Source: Candidatus Uhrbacteria bacterium GW2011_GWE2_46_68
Lineage (GTDB): Bacteria > Patescibacteriota > Patescibacteriia > UBA9934 > GWF2-40-263
DNA length: 46,045 bases
Assembly (NCBI GenBank): GCA_001002765.1
Contig: LCMS01000006.1
Location: 1-46,045 of the forward strand
Direction of reading: 5' to 3'
Shown here piece by piece: positions 23,517 to 32,299 of the stretch (within the stretch, counting starts at the first letter, position 1; every line of letters starts with the position of its first letter). The position numbers and the translations under genes were made by a program. The notes under the pieces were generated by a model. That model was not told the DNA's origin, searched no databases, and saw only the letters and a list, made by a program, of their open reading frames with translations.

Positions 23517-25004
23517 TCAACGTTTTTTTCGTGTCACTTGAAACCCGAGATATTTTCCAAACATAAACCTTGTCTGTGCATCGATCGCGGGAAAAGCACC
23601 GAAAATAATAAAAGTCACGGGGAGTAATGCCCATTGCAATAACATGAACGGCCACTGTGTCCAATGTGTTTGTTGCGGCCGTCTCGGAAGAAGGACAAGG
23701 GAAAGCAAAGCTGAAACAAAAAGACCCACCATGGCTCCTTGCATAAGCATCTCAAGGGTGTACGGCGCGGCTTGCACTAAGGCAGCGGTTTGCCCTTCTG
23801 CGGTCTGAAGCGGTAACCACCCCAATAAAAAAATCAAAAGGGGAGCCGTGGCCCAGGTGTACATCCCTTCCAGATGATTAAAAAGATATTTGAGGCGTTT
23901 GCGCAAAGGAATGGTGTGATCTTTTTGAAACGCTTCCACGATAAAAGGAAGATGCTCCACTCCCCAAGCCCAACGACGTTGCTGTATATAGAGGGCTTTA
24001 AGCGCCTGCCAATAATTATCCCCGACAACCGTATCCATGGACACGGGTAAAAATAAAGGTGTCACTCGATAATCTCCATGATAATGCACGAAAGCTTGCA
24101 TGAAAATACGAGAGTCTTCGCTCACAATATCTTTTTGCCAAAATCCCACATCTTTAAGCATGGTCCAAGGCATGGAATGAGAAGAAAATGTCCATAACCG
24201 TTCGGGGCGCACAAGCTCACTCATAAGCCAAAATGTGGTGCCAAATGCGGCAATGCGCACAGGCGCGGGCGCATGCCAGATATTGTTGGCGAGCAAGGTA
24301 ATCGGTTGATAAGAAGAATGTGTGGGGTTTGGTACGGTACAGTACAAATACGTAAGATAGGAAAAATATTGTTTATGAGCGATCGTGTCCACATCAAATG
24401 CTGTCACAATCACATCTTCATCACGCAGATCGGGGAAACGTTTGGAAAGCTCTTTGGCAATTTGTGATCCTGACCAATGTAGATTGGAACCTTTCCCCGG
24501 AATTTCTCCTGGAAGATCTTTAGGGTGGATCGTGGAAAAGATAGCGCCAAATACTCCGTCAAATTCCCGCTCCAATGTGCGGACATTTTCTTCGAAATGG
24601 GCACGATCACGTTCTTCCCCCGCAAGCACAATAAAACAATGGATGGATGGATACTGATTTTGGGCAAGTGATCGAAGCGTGGCGCGTAAAATCTCCACTC
24701 CTTCTTTATAGGTAGGAAGAAAAATAAGATGACGAATGGAAGCGGCTCTTGGTAGAGAAGAAAGGCGCGCGCCCCAATCAATCTGTGAAGTACGTCGGAC
24801 TTCCACCCAAGCCGCCAAAATATGAATCACATAATAGATGACTCGGTAGAGCCACAGCACGTCAAACAAAATAATCAGTACAATGGCCCAAAGAGGAGCA
24901 AGAAAAGAAAGGATGATTGCAAGACCAAACGTTCCCCAAATCAAAAGACCGGGGATCACCTCCCACCCGCGCATCTTTCCGTAATGATACGTAAGCTCGG
25001 GCAT
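23517..25004 (-). CDS. Membrane GT2 glycosyltransferase (cellulose-synthase-like)
   Basis: 495 residues. Two N-terminal transmembrane helices (about 17-62), a GT2 catalytic domain with FLPTYKEGVEILRATLRSL, AFDVDT (DXD), VSEDSRIF and QQRRWAWGVEHLPF (the QxxRW processive-type motif, about 335-350), then at least three C-terminal helices (about 390-480). This layout is that of synthases which polymerise or export sugar chains across the inner membrane. It begins the glycosyltransferase trio in the operon, 5 nt after the MscS-like gene. The polymer made cannot be inferred. Confidence 0.93.
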   Translation of the reverse strand: MPELTYHYGKMRGWEVIPGLLIWGTFGLAIILSFLAPLWAIVLIILFDVLWLYRVIYYVIHILAAWVEVRRTSQIDWGARLSSLPRAASIRHLIFLPTYKEGVEILRATLRSLAQNQYPSIHCFIVLAGEERDRAHFEENVRTLEREFDGVFGAIFSTIHPKDLPGEIPGKGSNLHWSGSQIAKELSKRFPDLRDEDVIVTAFDVDTIAHKQYFSYLTYLYCTVPNPTHSSYQPITLLANNIWHAPAPVRIAAFGTTFWLMSELVRPERLWTFSSHSMPWTMLKDVGFWQKDIVSEDSRIFMQAFVHYHGDYRVTPLFLPVSMDTVVGDNYWQALKALYIQQRRWAWGVEHLPFIVEAFQKDHTIPLRKRLKYLFNHLEGMYTWATAPLLIFLLGWLPLQTAEGQTAALVQAAPYTLEMLMQGAMVGLFVSALLSLVLLPRRPQQTHWTQWPFMLLQWALLPVTFIIFGAFPAIDAQTRFMFGKYLGFQVTRKKR

Positions 25005-25009
25005 GAAGA

Positions 25010-25690
25010 TTAACGATCAGAAGAAATGTCTTTACGCAAACGATCCAGAACGCGCGAAGCATGTTCTTTTCCTCCCAGTCCAAATGCCAGTCCGCCGGAG
25101 AGTGCCAGCATAGCCACGAGGCCTGTAAAAAGGACGCGGATGAGATCAGGGGCAATTTGTAATTGCACGAGCGCGGCCATAAATGTAAAAATCAAAATGG
25201 CCCACTTGGCCGTGCCCGAAAGAAAATCAGCGGATTCCAATTGTGCGGCGGCCACGGCGGATTTCACCACGCGCTTCACAAAATTTGCGAGCAAAATACC
25301 GGCCAACAAAATGATCACAGAGATCATGACGTTTGGAAGATACCGTACAACTTCTTGCAAATATCCGGTGACCTGATCCCATCCCAAAATATCCGTAGTC
25401 GCGATCAAGGTGACAATAATGCAAAACCATTTCACGATCCACGCAAGCAAACGACCGATATGAAGATGAATACCGATTTTTTCAAAAAACGCCTTGATCT
25501 CAAAATGAGCGGCGAGTTGATCAATTCCGAGCACTTGAACCACCTGGCGAATCACCTTGCTTAAGACAAGCGCCAACAACATGCCTACCAAAAAAACAAC
25601 CACGGCTCCAAGAATCTGTGGAAGATACGCAATCAAGCTTTCCCAAAGCTCCAAAAAAGGTTCTTGAAACATAAGGGGTGAAAAGGTCAT
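25010..25690 (-). CDS. MscS-related membrane channel (conserved TM-helix repeat)
   Basis: 226 residues with four to five transmembrane helices. Helices around 20-45, 80-105, 115-140 and 165-215 include two repeats of the conserved TM-helix type (AVVVFLVGMLLALVLSKVIR and ISVIILLAGILLANFVKRVV). The end LALSGGLAFGLGGKEHASRVL resembles the pore helix of MscS channels. The beta domain of full MscS is missing, as in the short family that probably forms small channels. It probably helps with osmotic or ion balance. Lies between tsaB and the synthase-type GT2. Confidence 0.85.
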   Translation of the reverse strand: MTFSPLMFQEPFLELWESLIAYLPQILGAVVVFLVGMLLALVLSKVIRQVVQVLGIDQLAAHFEIKAFFEKIGIHLHIGRLLAWIVKWFCIIVTLIATTDILGWDQVTGYLQEVVRYLPNVMISVIILLAGILLANFVKRVVKSAVAAAQLESADFLSGTAKWAILIFTFMAALVQLQIAPDLIRVLFTGLVAMLALSGGLAFGLGGKEHASRVLDRLRKDISSDR

Positions 25691-25699
25691 AGAAAAAAA

Positions 25700-26092
25700 T
25701 TAAGAATAAGAAAAAGTGATATGAGGTTTTTGTGTATAGGTTGGCATGGCAACGATGCGTGCTGGTTCTACAAGCGCTCGCGTCCATATCTGAATGAGGG
25801 ACTCTTGTGGATCTGCGCTTAAGGCTACCAGGGGGAGATGATGAACATACGCAAAGGTGTTGGCAATCGTGACACTCATGCGACTGGCTGTACAAGACCC
25901 CGGCCCTGTTACAACGATCATCTTGCTTATATGTGCTTGAGAGATATGCCATTGCTCCAATGCTTGTGTGATACAAAGTAATAGCTGTTCGGGAGAAAGT
26001 TCCTCACGTTTTTGCTGGAGGAGAAAGTTGTTTTGTCCTAAACCGATTTCAAAAAAATGAATGTCTTGTGCGCGAATCAATAAAGTAAACAT
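25700..26092 (-). CDS. tsaB: TsaB-like t6A biosynthesis protein, short
   Basis: 130 residues, ASKHA fold. TsaB partners TsaD in making N6-threonylcarbamoyladenosine in tRNAs reading ANN codons. The recognised region is VVTGPGSCTASRMSVTIANTFAYVHHLPLVAL, split here as GPGSCTASR (about 66) and SVTIANTFAYV; the usual motif is GPGSFTGLR. At 130 residues it keeps only the N-terminal lobe (a full TsaB is about 220), as in the shortened versions of some small genomes. Assignment rests on one motif, so it is moderately certain. It is 2 nt after the HTH gene. Confidence 0.72.
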   Translation of the reverse strand: MFTLLIRAQDIHFFEIGLGQNNFLLQQKREELSPEQLLLCITQALEQWHISQAHISKMIVVTGPGSCTASRMSVTIANTFAYVHHLPLVALSADPQESLIQIWTRALVEPARIVAMPTYTQKPHITFSYS

Positions 26093-26094
26093 AC

Positions 26095-26703
26095 CTAGGA
26101 GAGACGGTTGATCATAATGATCTTCTCTGCATCCAGAATAGAAGAAAGGAAACGATCCGTCACCTGACGACGATACACAAATTCCTCCTTGGGCATCAAG
26201 GTAAAATTGATCTCATGACCCATTTCTTTTTCAAATTCGCCAATCATTTTTTCCACGGCTTTTTGTTTGATGTCCCCAACGATCAATAAATCGGTACGTA
26301 CATCGGCGAGATTGAGAAACCGCCCGGTGAACGCCAAAAAATCAATCTTCCCTTTTGCATCCATCTCTTGAACAAAATTGTTCTTCAAGAGAACTTGAAT
26401 TTTTTGAAACAGCGCACGCAAATCTTCAAACAGCAAAGAAGAGGTTTCGGCTTGATAATATTTTTTCTTTTCGGAAAGGGCGAGAGTGCGTCCGGGAATT
26501 TGCTTTGCTTTTTTTTCACAGACGATCCCTAAATCCATAAGATTTTGAAGTTCACGACGAACTGAATTGAGTTGAGCATCCACCTTACGCGTCATCTCGC
26601 GCACAAAAAAAGCCTCCTGTGAATATTGAAGAAATAAAGCCAGGAGACGTGCACGCGTCTTTGAACCAAACAACTGTTCAAGTTTGAAATTCTGTTTCGC
26701 CAT
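26095..26703 (-). CDS. Winged-helix regulator with nucleotidyltransferase-like domain
   Basis: 202 residues from an ATG at 26703 (GAGAAG upstream; an ATG 30 nt earlier is possible). N-terminal winged helix (about 8-85): LFGSKTRARLLALFLQYSQEAFFVREMTRKV then LNSVRRELQNLMDLGIV. The C-terminal domain (about 115-200) has FLNLADVRTDLLIVGDI and resembles the MNT/minimal nucleotidyltransferase fold, though no clear GS-x-AxGxxxxxSDxD catalytic motif is visible. Regulators of this layout are common in CPR genomes. First gene of the long glycan operon, so it may control it. Divergent from the gene at 26818. Confidence 0.82.
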   Translation of the reverse strand: MAKQNFKLEQLFGSKTRARLLALFLQYSQEAFFVREMTRKVDAQLNSVRRELQNLMDLGIVCEKKAKQIPGRTLALSEKKKYYQAETSSLLFEDLRALFQKIQVLLKNNFVQEMDAKGKIDFLAFTGRFLNLADVRTDLLIVGDIKQKAVEKMIGEFEKEMGHEINFTLMPKEEFVYRRQVTDRFLSSILDAEKIIMINRLS

Positions 26704-26761
26704 AGATCTTCTCTGAAAAAACCTTGTATTCATGAATGAAAAACCCTGTTCTTATCTCCCA

Positions 26762-26789
26762 TTGCTCCTGTGTTTTTCTTAGGTATAAT
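26762..26789 (+). promoter_or_regulatory. Promoter of the PP2C-like membrane protein gene
   Basis: TTGCTC (26762-26767), 16-nt spacer, TATAAT (26784-26789). The likely start is near 26796, 22 nt before the ATG; no SD is present. Confidence 0.65.
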
Positions 26790-26817
26790 GTACACAACCT
26801 CCTCTAAACGAGCAACT

Positions 26818-29001
26818 ATGTCTATTCTCCTTAAAGCCGACATTCTTCAAGAAGAACGTCTCTCCCCTACGCACCGTAGTTTTTGTTTTTTTGCTCCTCT
26901 GGCGTTACGTCAAGGGTATGTATTCTTCTTGGCACAGGTGGAAAAAAACATGGAACAAAGTGAACTCTTTTTTGAGACGGTGCAAGAACATTTGGAACGC
27001 TTGGCGGGATCATTTGGAAAAGAAACGAATGCCCAACATCGCTTTGAACAATTTTTGAGCGCGCTCAATGAAACCTGTGCCTCTCGCGTACGAGAAAATG
27101 TATGGGCATTTCCCATTCATCGACTTTCCGCGGTTGTGGGCATGGCCTCCGGAAATGTGATGTATCTTTCCGGAACCGGGGACCCCACGGCTTTGTTCCT
27201 TCACAAAAAACCATCCTCACAATATCAAGTCTACGATCTCTCTCGTAACATCCGCACAGAACAAGCTCTTCCTACATGGGAAAAAGTTTTTGCCGTTGTG
27301 TTGGATGGGGAGTTGCACCCGGGAGATGCGTTTTGTTTATCCAACCAAGATCTTCGACGCGCCATGAAAGCCGATGATCTTCACACCATTCTTGCCACAC
27401 TCCCTCCCACAGGAGCCATCGAGGCTATTCGCCAACATTTTCCTCTTGAAGCTCCTTTGTGCCTTTTTATTTTGCAAGCTACAGAAACGGATCTTTTCGG
27501 ATCACGTTCTCCTTCAGCCAAACCTCGTTCTGAACTTTCCCTTCAACAATTAGGACACACACGCAAGCAAACCGATGCCTATCTGCAAGATCAAACACCT
27601 CATACTGTCTCCTATCTCTGGCGTCTTTTCCGTCAATGGCTCTTTCCTTCCAAAACAAAATTTTCTCAACAGCTCACGCGTTTTGATCCTTTCATTCGTT
27701 TTCTTTGGCGCCTACTCCTGTGCATACTTCGCGTAGGTATTCGTATGACTATTGGATGCCCTAAAGATTTTGCTCGACACAGTTACCGACTCACAAAAAA
27801 AGATATACGTGCTTCCACCTGGCGCTCCTTACGCGAACAAAGCTTTGATCAATGGTTTCGTGTAAAACGTCTCTTCCACCGTCTTCCGCACACAACAAAA
27901 TATCTTGTCTTGGCTATAGTGCTCACCTGTCTTGCGTTTGGTATGGGTATTGTGTGGAGACAACACACTCAAGCTTTGTCTGAAGCTGAAATGACTTATC
28001 TTTCTCAAGTCTCCTCGATCCAAGCCATTCTTGATCGCGCAGAAAGCGCTCTTATTTATAAAGATGAGGAACAAGCGAGAGCCCTTTACACACAAGCGAC
28101 CGAAGCTTTGTCAGCTCTTCCTATTGAAACCGTGGAAGAGCAACAAGCCCGTGCGCGCCTTCAAGAACAAGTGCAAAGCGGCATGGATACTTTGCATCAT
28201 ATTGTCTATGTTCCGGATCCGCCCATTTTAGGCGATCTTTCCTCCTTGGAGGGCGCACCGGAAGCCTTATCCCTCCTTCTTTCCGGAGACGCAGTAACCG
28301 TACTTGGCTCTGATCATAAATGGTATAACCTTCAAAAAACACAAAAAACTTTTACGGTCATCCATCAAGGAACACCGTCTGAAATATCTTCTCCTGTGGC
28401 AACCATGATCGGGACCACTCTTGCTTTTCTTGATACGCGACCGGGCATAACTTTGATTACCGAGGACATGGCAACAGCATCTTCTCTTACTTTTTCTGAA
28501 GATCAAACTGTACGCGCGATTCATGGATATGGAGATCGTCTGTACCTCCTTGTCAAAGAAAAAGGAGACGCTGTCATTCTTCGATCTTCTGCAAGTGGTG
28601 ACGGTGTGAGCACCCCTTCTTCTTGGATAAAAACAAAAACGACCAATTTGGGAATGGCTGTGGATTTTGCCATCGATGGCACCGTGTATGTACTCCTTCA
28701 AGACGGATCCATCGTTCAGTTTGTGGGCGGTAATGAAGCCGCGTGGCATCTGGGAACCGTGGAACCCATCGTCCAAAACGCCCAAGCGATTTGGACGGAC
28801 ATTGATAGCTCATACCTCTATATCCTTGAACCTTCTCAAAAACGTCTATTGATTTTTGAAAAAGAAACCGGAGCTTTTGTCGTACAATATGTCTCTGATC
28901 TCCTCTTGGAATCCACAGCTTTTTCTGTTTCCGAAGATACACGCAGTATTTACTTCCTTTCCGGATCGCGTGTGTATACCATGGCCGCAAGCCATCTCTA
29001 A
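26818..29001 (+). CDS. PP2C-like/transmembrane/beta-propeller protein
   Basis: About 727 residues from an ATG at 26818 (an in-frame ATG at 26770 lies over the promoter and is rejected). The N-terminal 230 residues resemble the PP2C phosphatase fold (LSAVVGMASGNVMYLSGTGD near 103-122, VFAVVLDGELHPGDAFCLSN near 158-177, the latter like the closing strand GDxxxLxSDG). The metal-binding aspartates are not all evident, so activity is doubtful. A transmembrane helix lies at about 361-380 (YLVLAIVLTCLAFGMGIVW), followed by a coiled coil (about 390-460) and a C-terminal beta-propeller-like domain outside the membrane. It could signal envelope state inward. Function is not established. Confidence 0.8.
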   Translation: MSILLKADILQEERLSPTHRSFCFFAPLALRQGYVFFLAQVEKNMEQSELFFETVQEHLERLAGSFGKETNAQHRFEQFLSALNETCASRVRENVWAFPIHRLSAVVGMASGNVMYLSGTGDPTALFLHKKPSSQYQVYDLSRNIRTEQALPTWEKVFAVVLDGELHPGDAFCLSNQDLRRAMKADDLHTILATLPPTGAIEAIRQHFPLEAPLCLFILQATETDLFGSRSPSAKPRSELSLQQLGHTRKQTDAYLQDQTPHTVSYLWRLFRQWLFPSKTKFSQQLTRFDPFIRFLWRLLLCILRVGIRMTIGCPKDFARHSYRLTKKDIRASTWRSLREQSFDQWFRVKRLFHRLPHTTKYLVLAIVLTCLAFGMGIVWRQHTQALSEAEMTYLSQVSSIQAILDRAESALIYKDEEQARALYTQATEALSALPIETVEEQQARARLQEQVQSGMDTLHHIVYVPDPPILGDLSSLEGAPEALSLLLSGDAVTVLGSDHKWYNLQKTQKTFTVIHQGTPSEISSPVATMIGTTLAFLDTRPGITLITEDMATASSLTFSEDQTVRAIHGYGDRLYLLVKEKGDAVILRSSASGDGVSTPSSWIKTKTTNLGMAVDFAIDGTVYVLLQDGSIVQFVGGNEAAWHLGTVEPIVQNAQAIWTDIDSSYLYILEPSQKRLLIFEKETGAFVVQYVSDLLLESTAFSVSEDTRSIYFLSGSRVYTMAASHL

Positions 29002-29006
29002 AAAAC

Positions 29007-29040
29007 AAAAATCGAGCTCCGGAAAGGAACTCGATTTTTT
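29007..29040. terminator. Bidirectional terminator
   Basis: ATCGAG (29011-29016) pairs with CTCGAT (29030-29035), with inner TCC/GGA. A-run before and T-run after, so it serves the plus-strand gene ending at 29001 and the minus-strand rplL ending at 29046. Confidence 0.88.
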
Positions 29041-29045
29041 GATAC

Positions 29046-29453
29046 TTACTTGACGACAACGCTTCCACCGGCCGTCTCGATTTTCTTCTTGATCTCTTCG
29101 GCTTCTTCTTTGGAAACATTTTCCTTGAGCATCTTTGGGGCGCTATCCACAATATCCTTTGCTTCTTTAAGTCCGAGGCTTGTAAGCTCACGAACAGCTT
29201 TGATGACATTGATCTTGTTGTCACCCGCACCAGTCAACTCCACATTGAAAGAAGTTTGTTCTTCCACAGGAGCAGCGGCGGCACCACCCGCAGCCATCAT
29301 CATGGCAGGAGCGGCGGCACTTACACCGAACTTCTCTTCCAAAATCTTCACGAGCTCGGCAAGGTCAAGAACTGACATTTTTTCGATCGACTCAACCAAA
29401 GGTTGAAACTTTGCAGGGACCTCTACGGCCACCTTATTTGTCTCTTCTGACAT
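29046..29453 (-). CDS. rplL: Ribosomal protein L7/L12
   Basis: 135 residues. N-terminal dimerisation helices (about 15-45, [24 protein letters not shown]), an Ala/Met-rich hinge (about 48-65) and the C-terminal factor-binding domain with [20 protein letters not shown] (about 84-103) and [10 protein letters not shown] at the end. Forms the ribosomal stalk that recruits elongation and initiation factors. Start at 29453 by family N-terminus; the frame stays open upstream through rplJ, which is chance. No SD. Lies 22 nt after rplJ. Confidence 0.98.
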   Translation of the reverse strand: MSEETNKVAVEVPAKFQPLVESIEKMSVLDLAELVKILEEKFGVSAAAPAMMMAAGGAAAAPVEEQTSFNVELTGAGDNKINVIKAVRELTSLGLKEAKDIVDSAPKMLKENVSKEEAEEIKKKIETAGGSVVVK

Positions 29454-29475
29454 ATAGGAAAAGATAACGATTAAA

Positions 29476-30000
29476 TTAAGAGATTTTCTGATCCTTGATC
29501 GCCTGCAGGGCGTACAAGAACCCACGCAAATTACCCGAAAGCACACGGACAAATCCGGAGACCGGGGCATTGAGAGACCCGACCACCTTTGCAAGCAATT
29601 CTTGTTTGGAAGGAAGTTTTGCCAATTGGATGACCGAGGAGGCATCCACTGACTTTCCTTCCAAAATCCCGCCGACCATTCGGACCGATTCTCGATCCTT
29701 GAAAAACTCATGAATCAACTTTGCCGGTGCAACTTCATCTCGAAGGCCTACAGCCGTCAAAATGCTTCCCTCTAAAATATGCTCATCGACTTCGATGCCC
29801 ACATCTTTGAGTGCGCGCAACAACAAGGTCTTTTTAGTAACCATGAGCTCCACCCCCTGATCTCGGCCCTTGCGACGCAAAGCGTCAGCATCCTCCATGG
29901 TGTAGCCGGAGACCGCAGTGAAAACAGCGGATTTCATCTTGCCAAATTTGCCCGCGAGATCATCAATCATTTGCTGTTTTTGTTCTCGCGTTTTTGACAT
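29476..30000 (-). CDS. rplJ: Ribosomal protein L10
   Basis: 174 residues. N-terminal rRNA-binding domain ([40 protein letters not shown]) and the C-terminal helix that carries L12 dimers ([22 protein letters not shown]). L10 anchors the stalk and, with L12, represses its own mRNA through the leader upstream. Operon rplJ-rplL is the standard order. Confidence 0.98.
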   Translation of the reverse strand: MSKTREQKQQMIDDLAGKFGKMKSAVFTAVSGYTMEDADALRRKGRDQGVELMVTKKTLLLRALKDVGIEVDEHILEGSILTAVGLRDEVAPAKLIHEFFKDRESVRMVGGILEGKSVDASSVIQLAKLPSKQELLAKVVGSLNAPVSGFVRVLSGNLRGFLYALQAIKDQKIS

Positions 30001-30197
30001 AGAACGACCTTTTTTATCCCCCCTTTACTCCGCTTAAACGGGGTTTGGAGGATCTTTATACTTATTTTTTAAAGAAAAAATCTGCGAACCCTAGCCGCAG
30101 AAAACGATCCACCATGACCCAATCATGATGATGATACCTCGACGGGACTTATGCTTGAAACAGCCCGTTTTCTACGGTGTTCTTTAGTTGTGGCCTT
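30001..30197 (-). ncRNA. L10 leader with attenuator
   Basis: A leader of about 190 nt between the promoter and the rplJ ATG. On the minus strand it includes CGGG...CCCG (near 30165-30142) and TCTGCG/CGCAGA (30101-30081) followed at once by TTTTTT (30080-30075), a complete intrinsic terminator inside the leader. This suits autoregulation by binding of L10-(L12)4, known for the rplJ leader in many bacteria. The detailed secondary structure was not computed. Confidence 0.72.
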
Positions 30198-30226
30198 AGA
30201 ATACTCAAAACAAAGAAAATCGTCAA
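30198..30226 (-). promoter_or_regulatory. rplJL promoter
   Basis: Minus strand: TTGACG (30226-30221), 17-nt spacer, TATTCT (30203-30198). Confidence 0.82.
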
Positions 30227-30252
30227 CTTAAAAAATGTCGGTGTCAATCGTC

Positions 30253-30804
30253 TTATCCGAGAATCTTCTCTGCCGCTTCTTTTTGTAAAAGCGTCAGTTC
30301 TCTGGCTTCTTTCAATGTTAGTTTCTCTTCCCAATCACGTTCCAATTTCTTTTTGACCCAAGCTTGCGCTTCTTCATAAGTGGCGCGCGAAGCTCCCCAA
30401 TAAAAAAACAATGGGATCATTTCAAAATGAGACATGGCGTCTGCATTGGCAATAATTTTTTCCTCCAAAGTCTGTGGCAGATCTTCTTTGAAAGCACGGT
30501 GGCGACGAATGCATGAACACACGTGATTGATAATTTCCAAAGAGACGTGGTGCTCCCCCAAAATCTCACGAGCGTACCGCTCACCCAACATATGATGATG
30601 TTCATCACCTTTCTCTCTTTGGCGACCGATGTCATGAAGATACGCCGCAAGCTCCACCACTTCCTTGTCCGCATGAAGTATGTCTGCAAGATGAAGGGCA
30701 TGACGCACAACAGATTCGATGTGATACTTGTAGTCGAGCTCGTCTGCGGTATTTTGTACGAGTTGTTTTACGGATTCGATGGTGGAGCGCATGGGTAAGT
30801 GCAT
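30253..30804 (-). CDS. HD domain phosphohydrolase
   Basis: 183 residues. HD-superfamily metal motif: H in YHIESVVRHALHLADIL (about 28-44), HD in ELAAYLHDIGRQRE (about 52-65), histidines in DEHHHMLGERYA, and a later D near IIANADAMSHFEM. Compact HD proteins of this size act on nucleotides or phosphate esters; the substrate is not readable. The start may be 30804 or the ATG four codons later. Stands alone between the ribosomal operon and the divergent GspE-N-like gene. Confidence 0.9.
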   Translation of the reverse strand: MHLPMRSTIESVKQLVQNTADELDYKYHIESVVRHALHLADILHADKEVVELAAYLHDIGRQREKGDEHHHMLGERYAREILGEHHVSLEIINHVCSCIRRHRAFKEDLPQTLEEKIIANADAMSHFEMIPLFFYWGASRATYEEAQAWVKKKLERDWEEKLTLKEARELTLLQKEAAEKILG

Positions 30805-30814
30805 AAAAATGATG

Positions 30815-30830
30815 ATGTATTATTATACAT
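30815..30830 (-). promoter_or_regulatory. Palindrome with -10 box for the HD gene
   Basis: ATGTAT/ATACAT palindrome. On the minus strand TATAAT (30827-30822) precedes the HD gene by 17 nt, giving a very short leader. The palindrome could be an operator in the divergent promoter region. Confidence 0.45.
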
Positions 30831-30916
30831 GTTGTTGATGAAATATCGAAAAAAAGCTAGGGTGATCTTGGTTGTTTTTCGACCAAAACCGTTCCTTTCA
30901 CCACACGAGGTATCCC

Positions 30917-32113
30917 ATGGAAAACGGAAAAAACGTCCTTACCGCTCCCGACTCTCTTTCCCAACTGTTCATCCCCCCTCTCGTATTGCAAACGCTTCCA
31001 CCAGAGACAGCACTGGTACTTTGCGCCCTTCCTCTTGCTCGTCACGACAATATGCTCATCGTAGCGGTCGCGGATGTGGAAAACGTTGATGCCATCGAAC
31101 AGTTGAAGCTGGCCACCGGGCTTGACGTCTTTCCTCTTCAGGCAGACAAGGGCGACTTGGAAAAAATGGTTGAGCAATACTATGACCCAACCTATCCTGA
31201 AAGAAAGTTAGAGGAAGAAAAGTATCAGCAAAGGATAAGCAGGCTACATGTCGATCTATGCAAAACAGGCGGTACGATGGATCGTGCGGAAAAACTGTTT
31301 CGACTGATCATCTTTAACGCACTACGCACGCACACAAGCCTGATCACCTGGAAGATTCTGGCAAATGGGAAATTGGATATCCTCTACCGCATCAAGGGGA
31401 ACGATCACGTGGCCATGAGACCACCTATGTTGATGGTAGATGACTTGCTACGTCATGTGAGCAAAGAGGCTTCCATCCCCGAAGGTTCCGAAGAAGAAAT
31501 GCTCTTTGGCACGATCGCATTGAAAGACGAGGATCAGCAATGGCCAACCATTGCGATTGCAGTAGATCAAACGATAGTCGTGCAAAAGACAAGCGTGGAA
31601 CCACTGAATGCGGAACAAATCGAACGGGTGGATGCCAGGTTGCAGGGCATGTCATTCGCTTCTCCGGAAGACAAGCTTGTAGAAATCATCCTCCTTGGGG
31701 CGTGTATCTGCGAGGCAACAGAAATCCTTATCGAAAAGTCTTCTTCGCATCTTTTGCTCGTCTTTCATCTAGAAAATGGACAAAAAAGACTTGTGATGGA
31801 AGCTCCAGCGACCATGTTCCTTCCCGTTCTTTGCAACTTCATGGTTCGTGCAAGACAGATGTCGGATCCGAATTTTTTTCAAAGAATCTTCCGCCGCAAG
31901 ATAGCAGAGCCCCCTCTTGCCGAACAAGTACACGGATCTTTCTTCTTTGATGATATGGAGGGAAATCGCCACAGGCTTTTTTATGAAACAAGAAGTTTCT
32001 GTGGCAGAAGATTCTTGAAGCTTGTTGTGAACAAAAAGCAGGCGGATTGGAGAGAATTCTTCGGTCACGAAATGTCCGCTTCTCCTGTCCATGACGATGA
32101 GGATGATCGCTAG
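30917..32113 (+). CDS. GspE/PilB N-domain protein without ATPase domain
   Basis: 398 residues from an ATG at 30917 with SD CGAGG. Residues about 15-90 (LFIPPLVLQTLPPETALVLCAL, LIVAVADVENVDAIEQLKLATGLDV, KMVEQYY) match the MshEN/T2SSE-N domain found at the front of type II secretion and type IV pilus ATPases. Residues about 115-235 resemble the second N-domain (AEKLFRLIIFNALRTHTSLITW, LDILYRIKG). No Walker A or B follows; instead there is a second, unassigned half (about 240-398) that may be a degenerate repeat of this domain. It could bind c-di-GMP or partner a pilus ATPase. SD-led, unlike most neighbours. Confidence 0.82.
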   Translation: MENGKNVLTAPDSLSQLFIPPLVLQTLPPETALVLCALPLARHDNMLIVAVADVENVDAIEQLKLATGLDVFPLQADKGDLEKMVEQYYDPTYPERKLEEEKYQQRISRLHVDLCKTGGTMDRAEKLFRLIIFNALRTHTSLITWKILANGKLDILYRIKGNDHVAMRPPMLMVDDLLRHVSKEASIPEGSEEEMLFGTIALKDEDQQWPTIAIAVDQTIVVQKTSVEPLNAEQIERVDARLQGMSFASPEDKLVEIILLGACICEATEILIEKSSSHLLLVFHLENGQKRLVMEAPATMFLPVLCNFMVRARQMSDPNFFQRIFRRKIAEPPLAEQVHGSFFFDDMEGNRHRLFYETRSFCGRRFLKLVVNKKQADWREFFGHEMSASPVHDDEDDR

Positions 32114-32182
32114 TCTCCTCAAGGACGATCATTTGATCGTTACCCCTGTGAGCAGTTCGTTCAAACGGGATGATAAACACGC

Positions 32183-32214
32183 GCGCTTCCAAACAATGAA
32201 GGAAGCGCTTTTTT
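32183..32214 (+). terminator. Terminator of the GspE-N-like gene
   Basis: GCGCTTCC (32183-32190) pairs perfectly with GGAAGCGC (32201-32208), followed by TTTTTT. Confidence 0.9.
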
Positions 32215-32299
32215 ATTTGTGAGGTCAAGTCTGGCTTCTGACTTTTTTGGAAAGTCCGATGCCTCTAGCAAAGCCGGACAAGCAGGCACGACTTCCAAA

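Noticed and set aside
29454-29711. Upstream extension of rplL
   Set aside because: It overlaps rplJ, and the family N-terminus begins at 29453.
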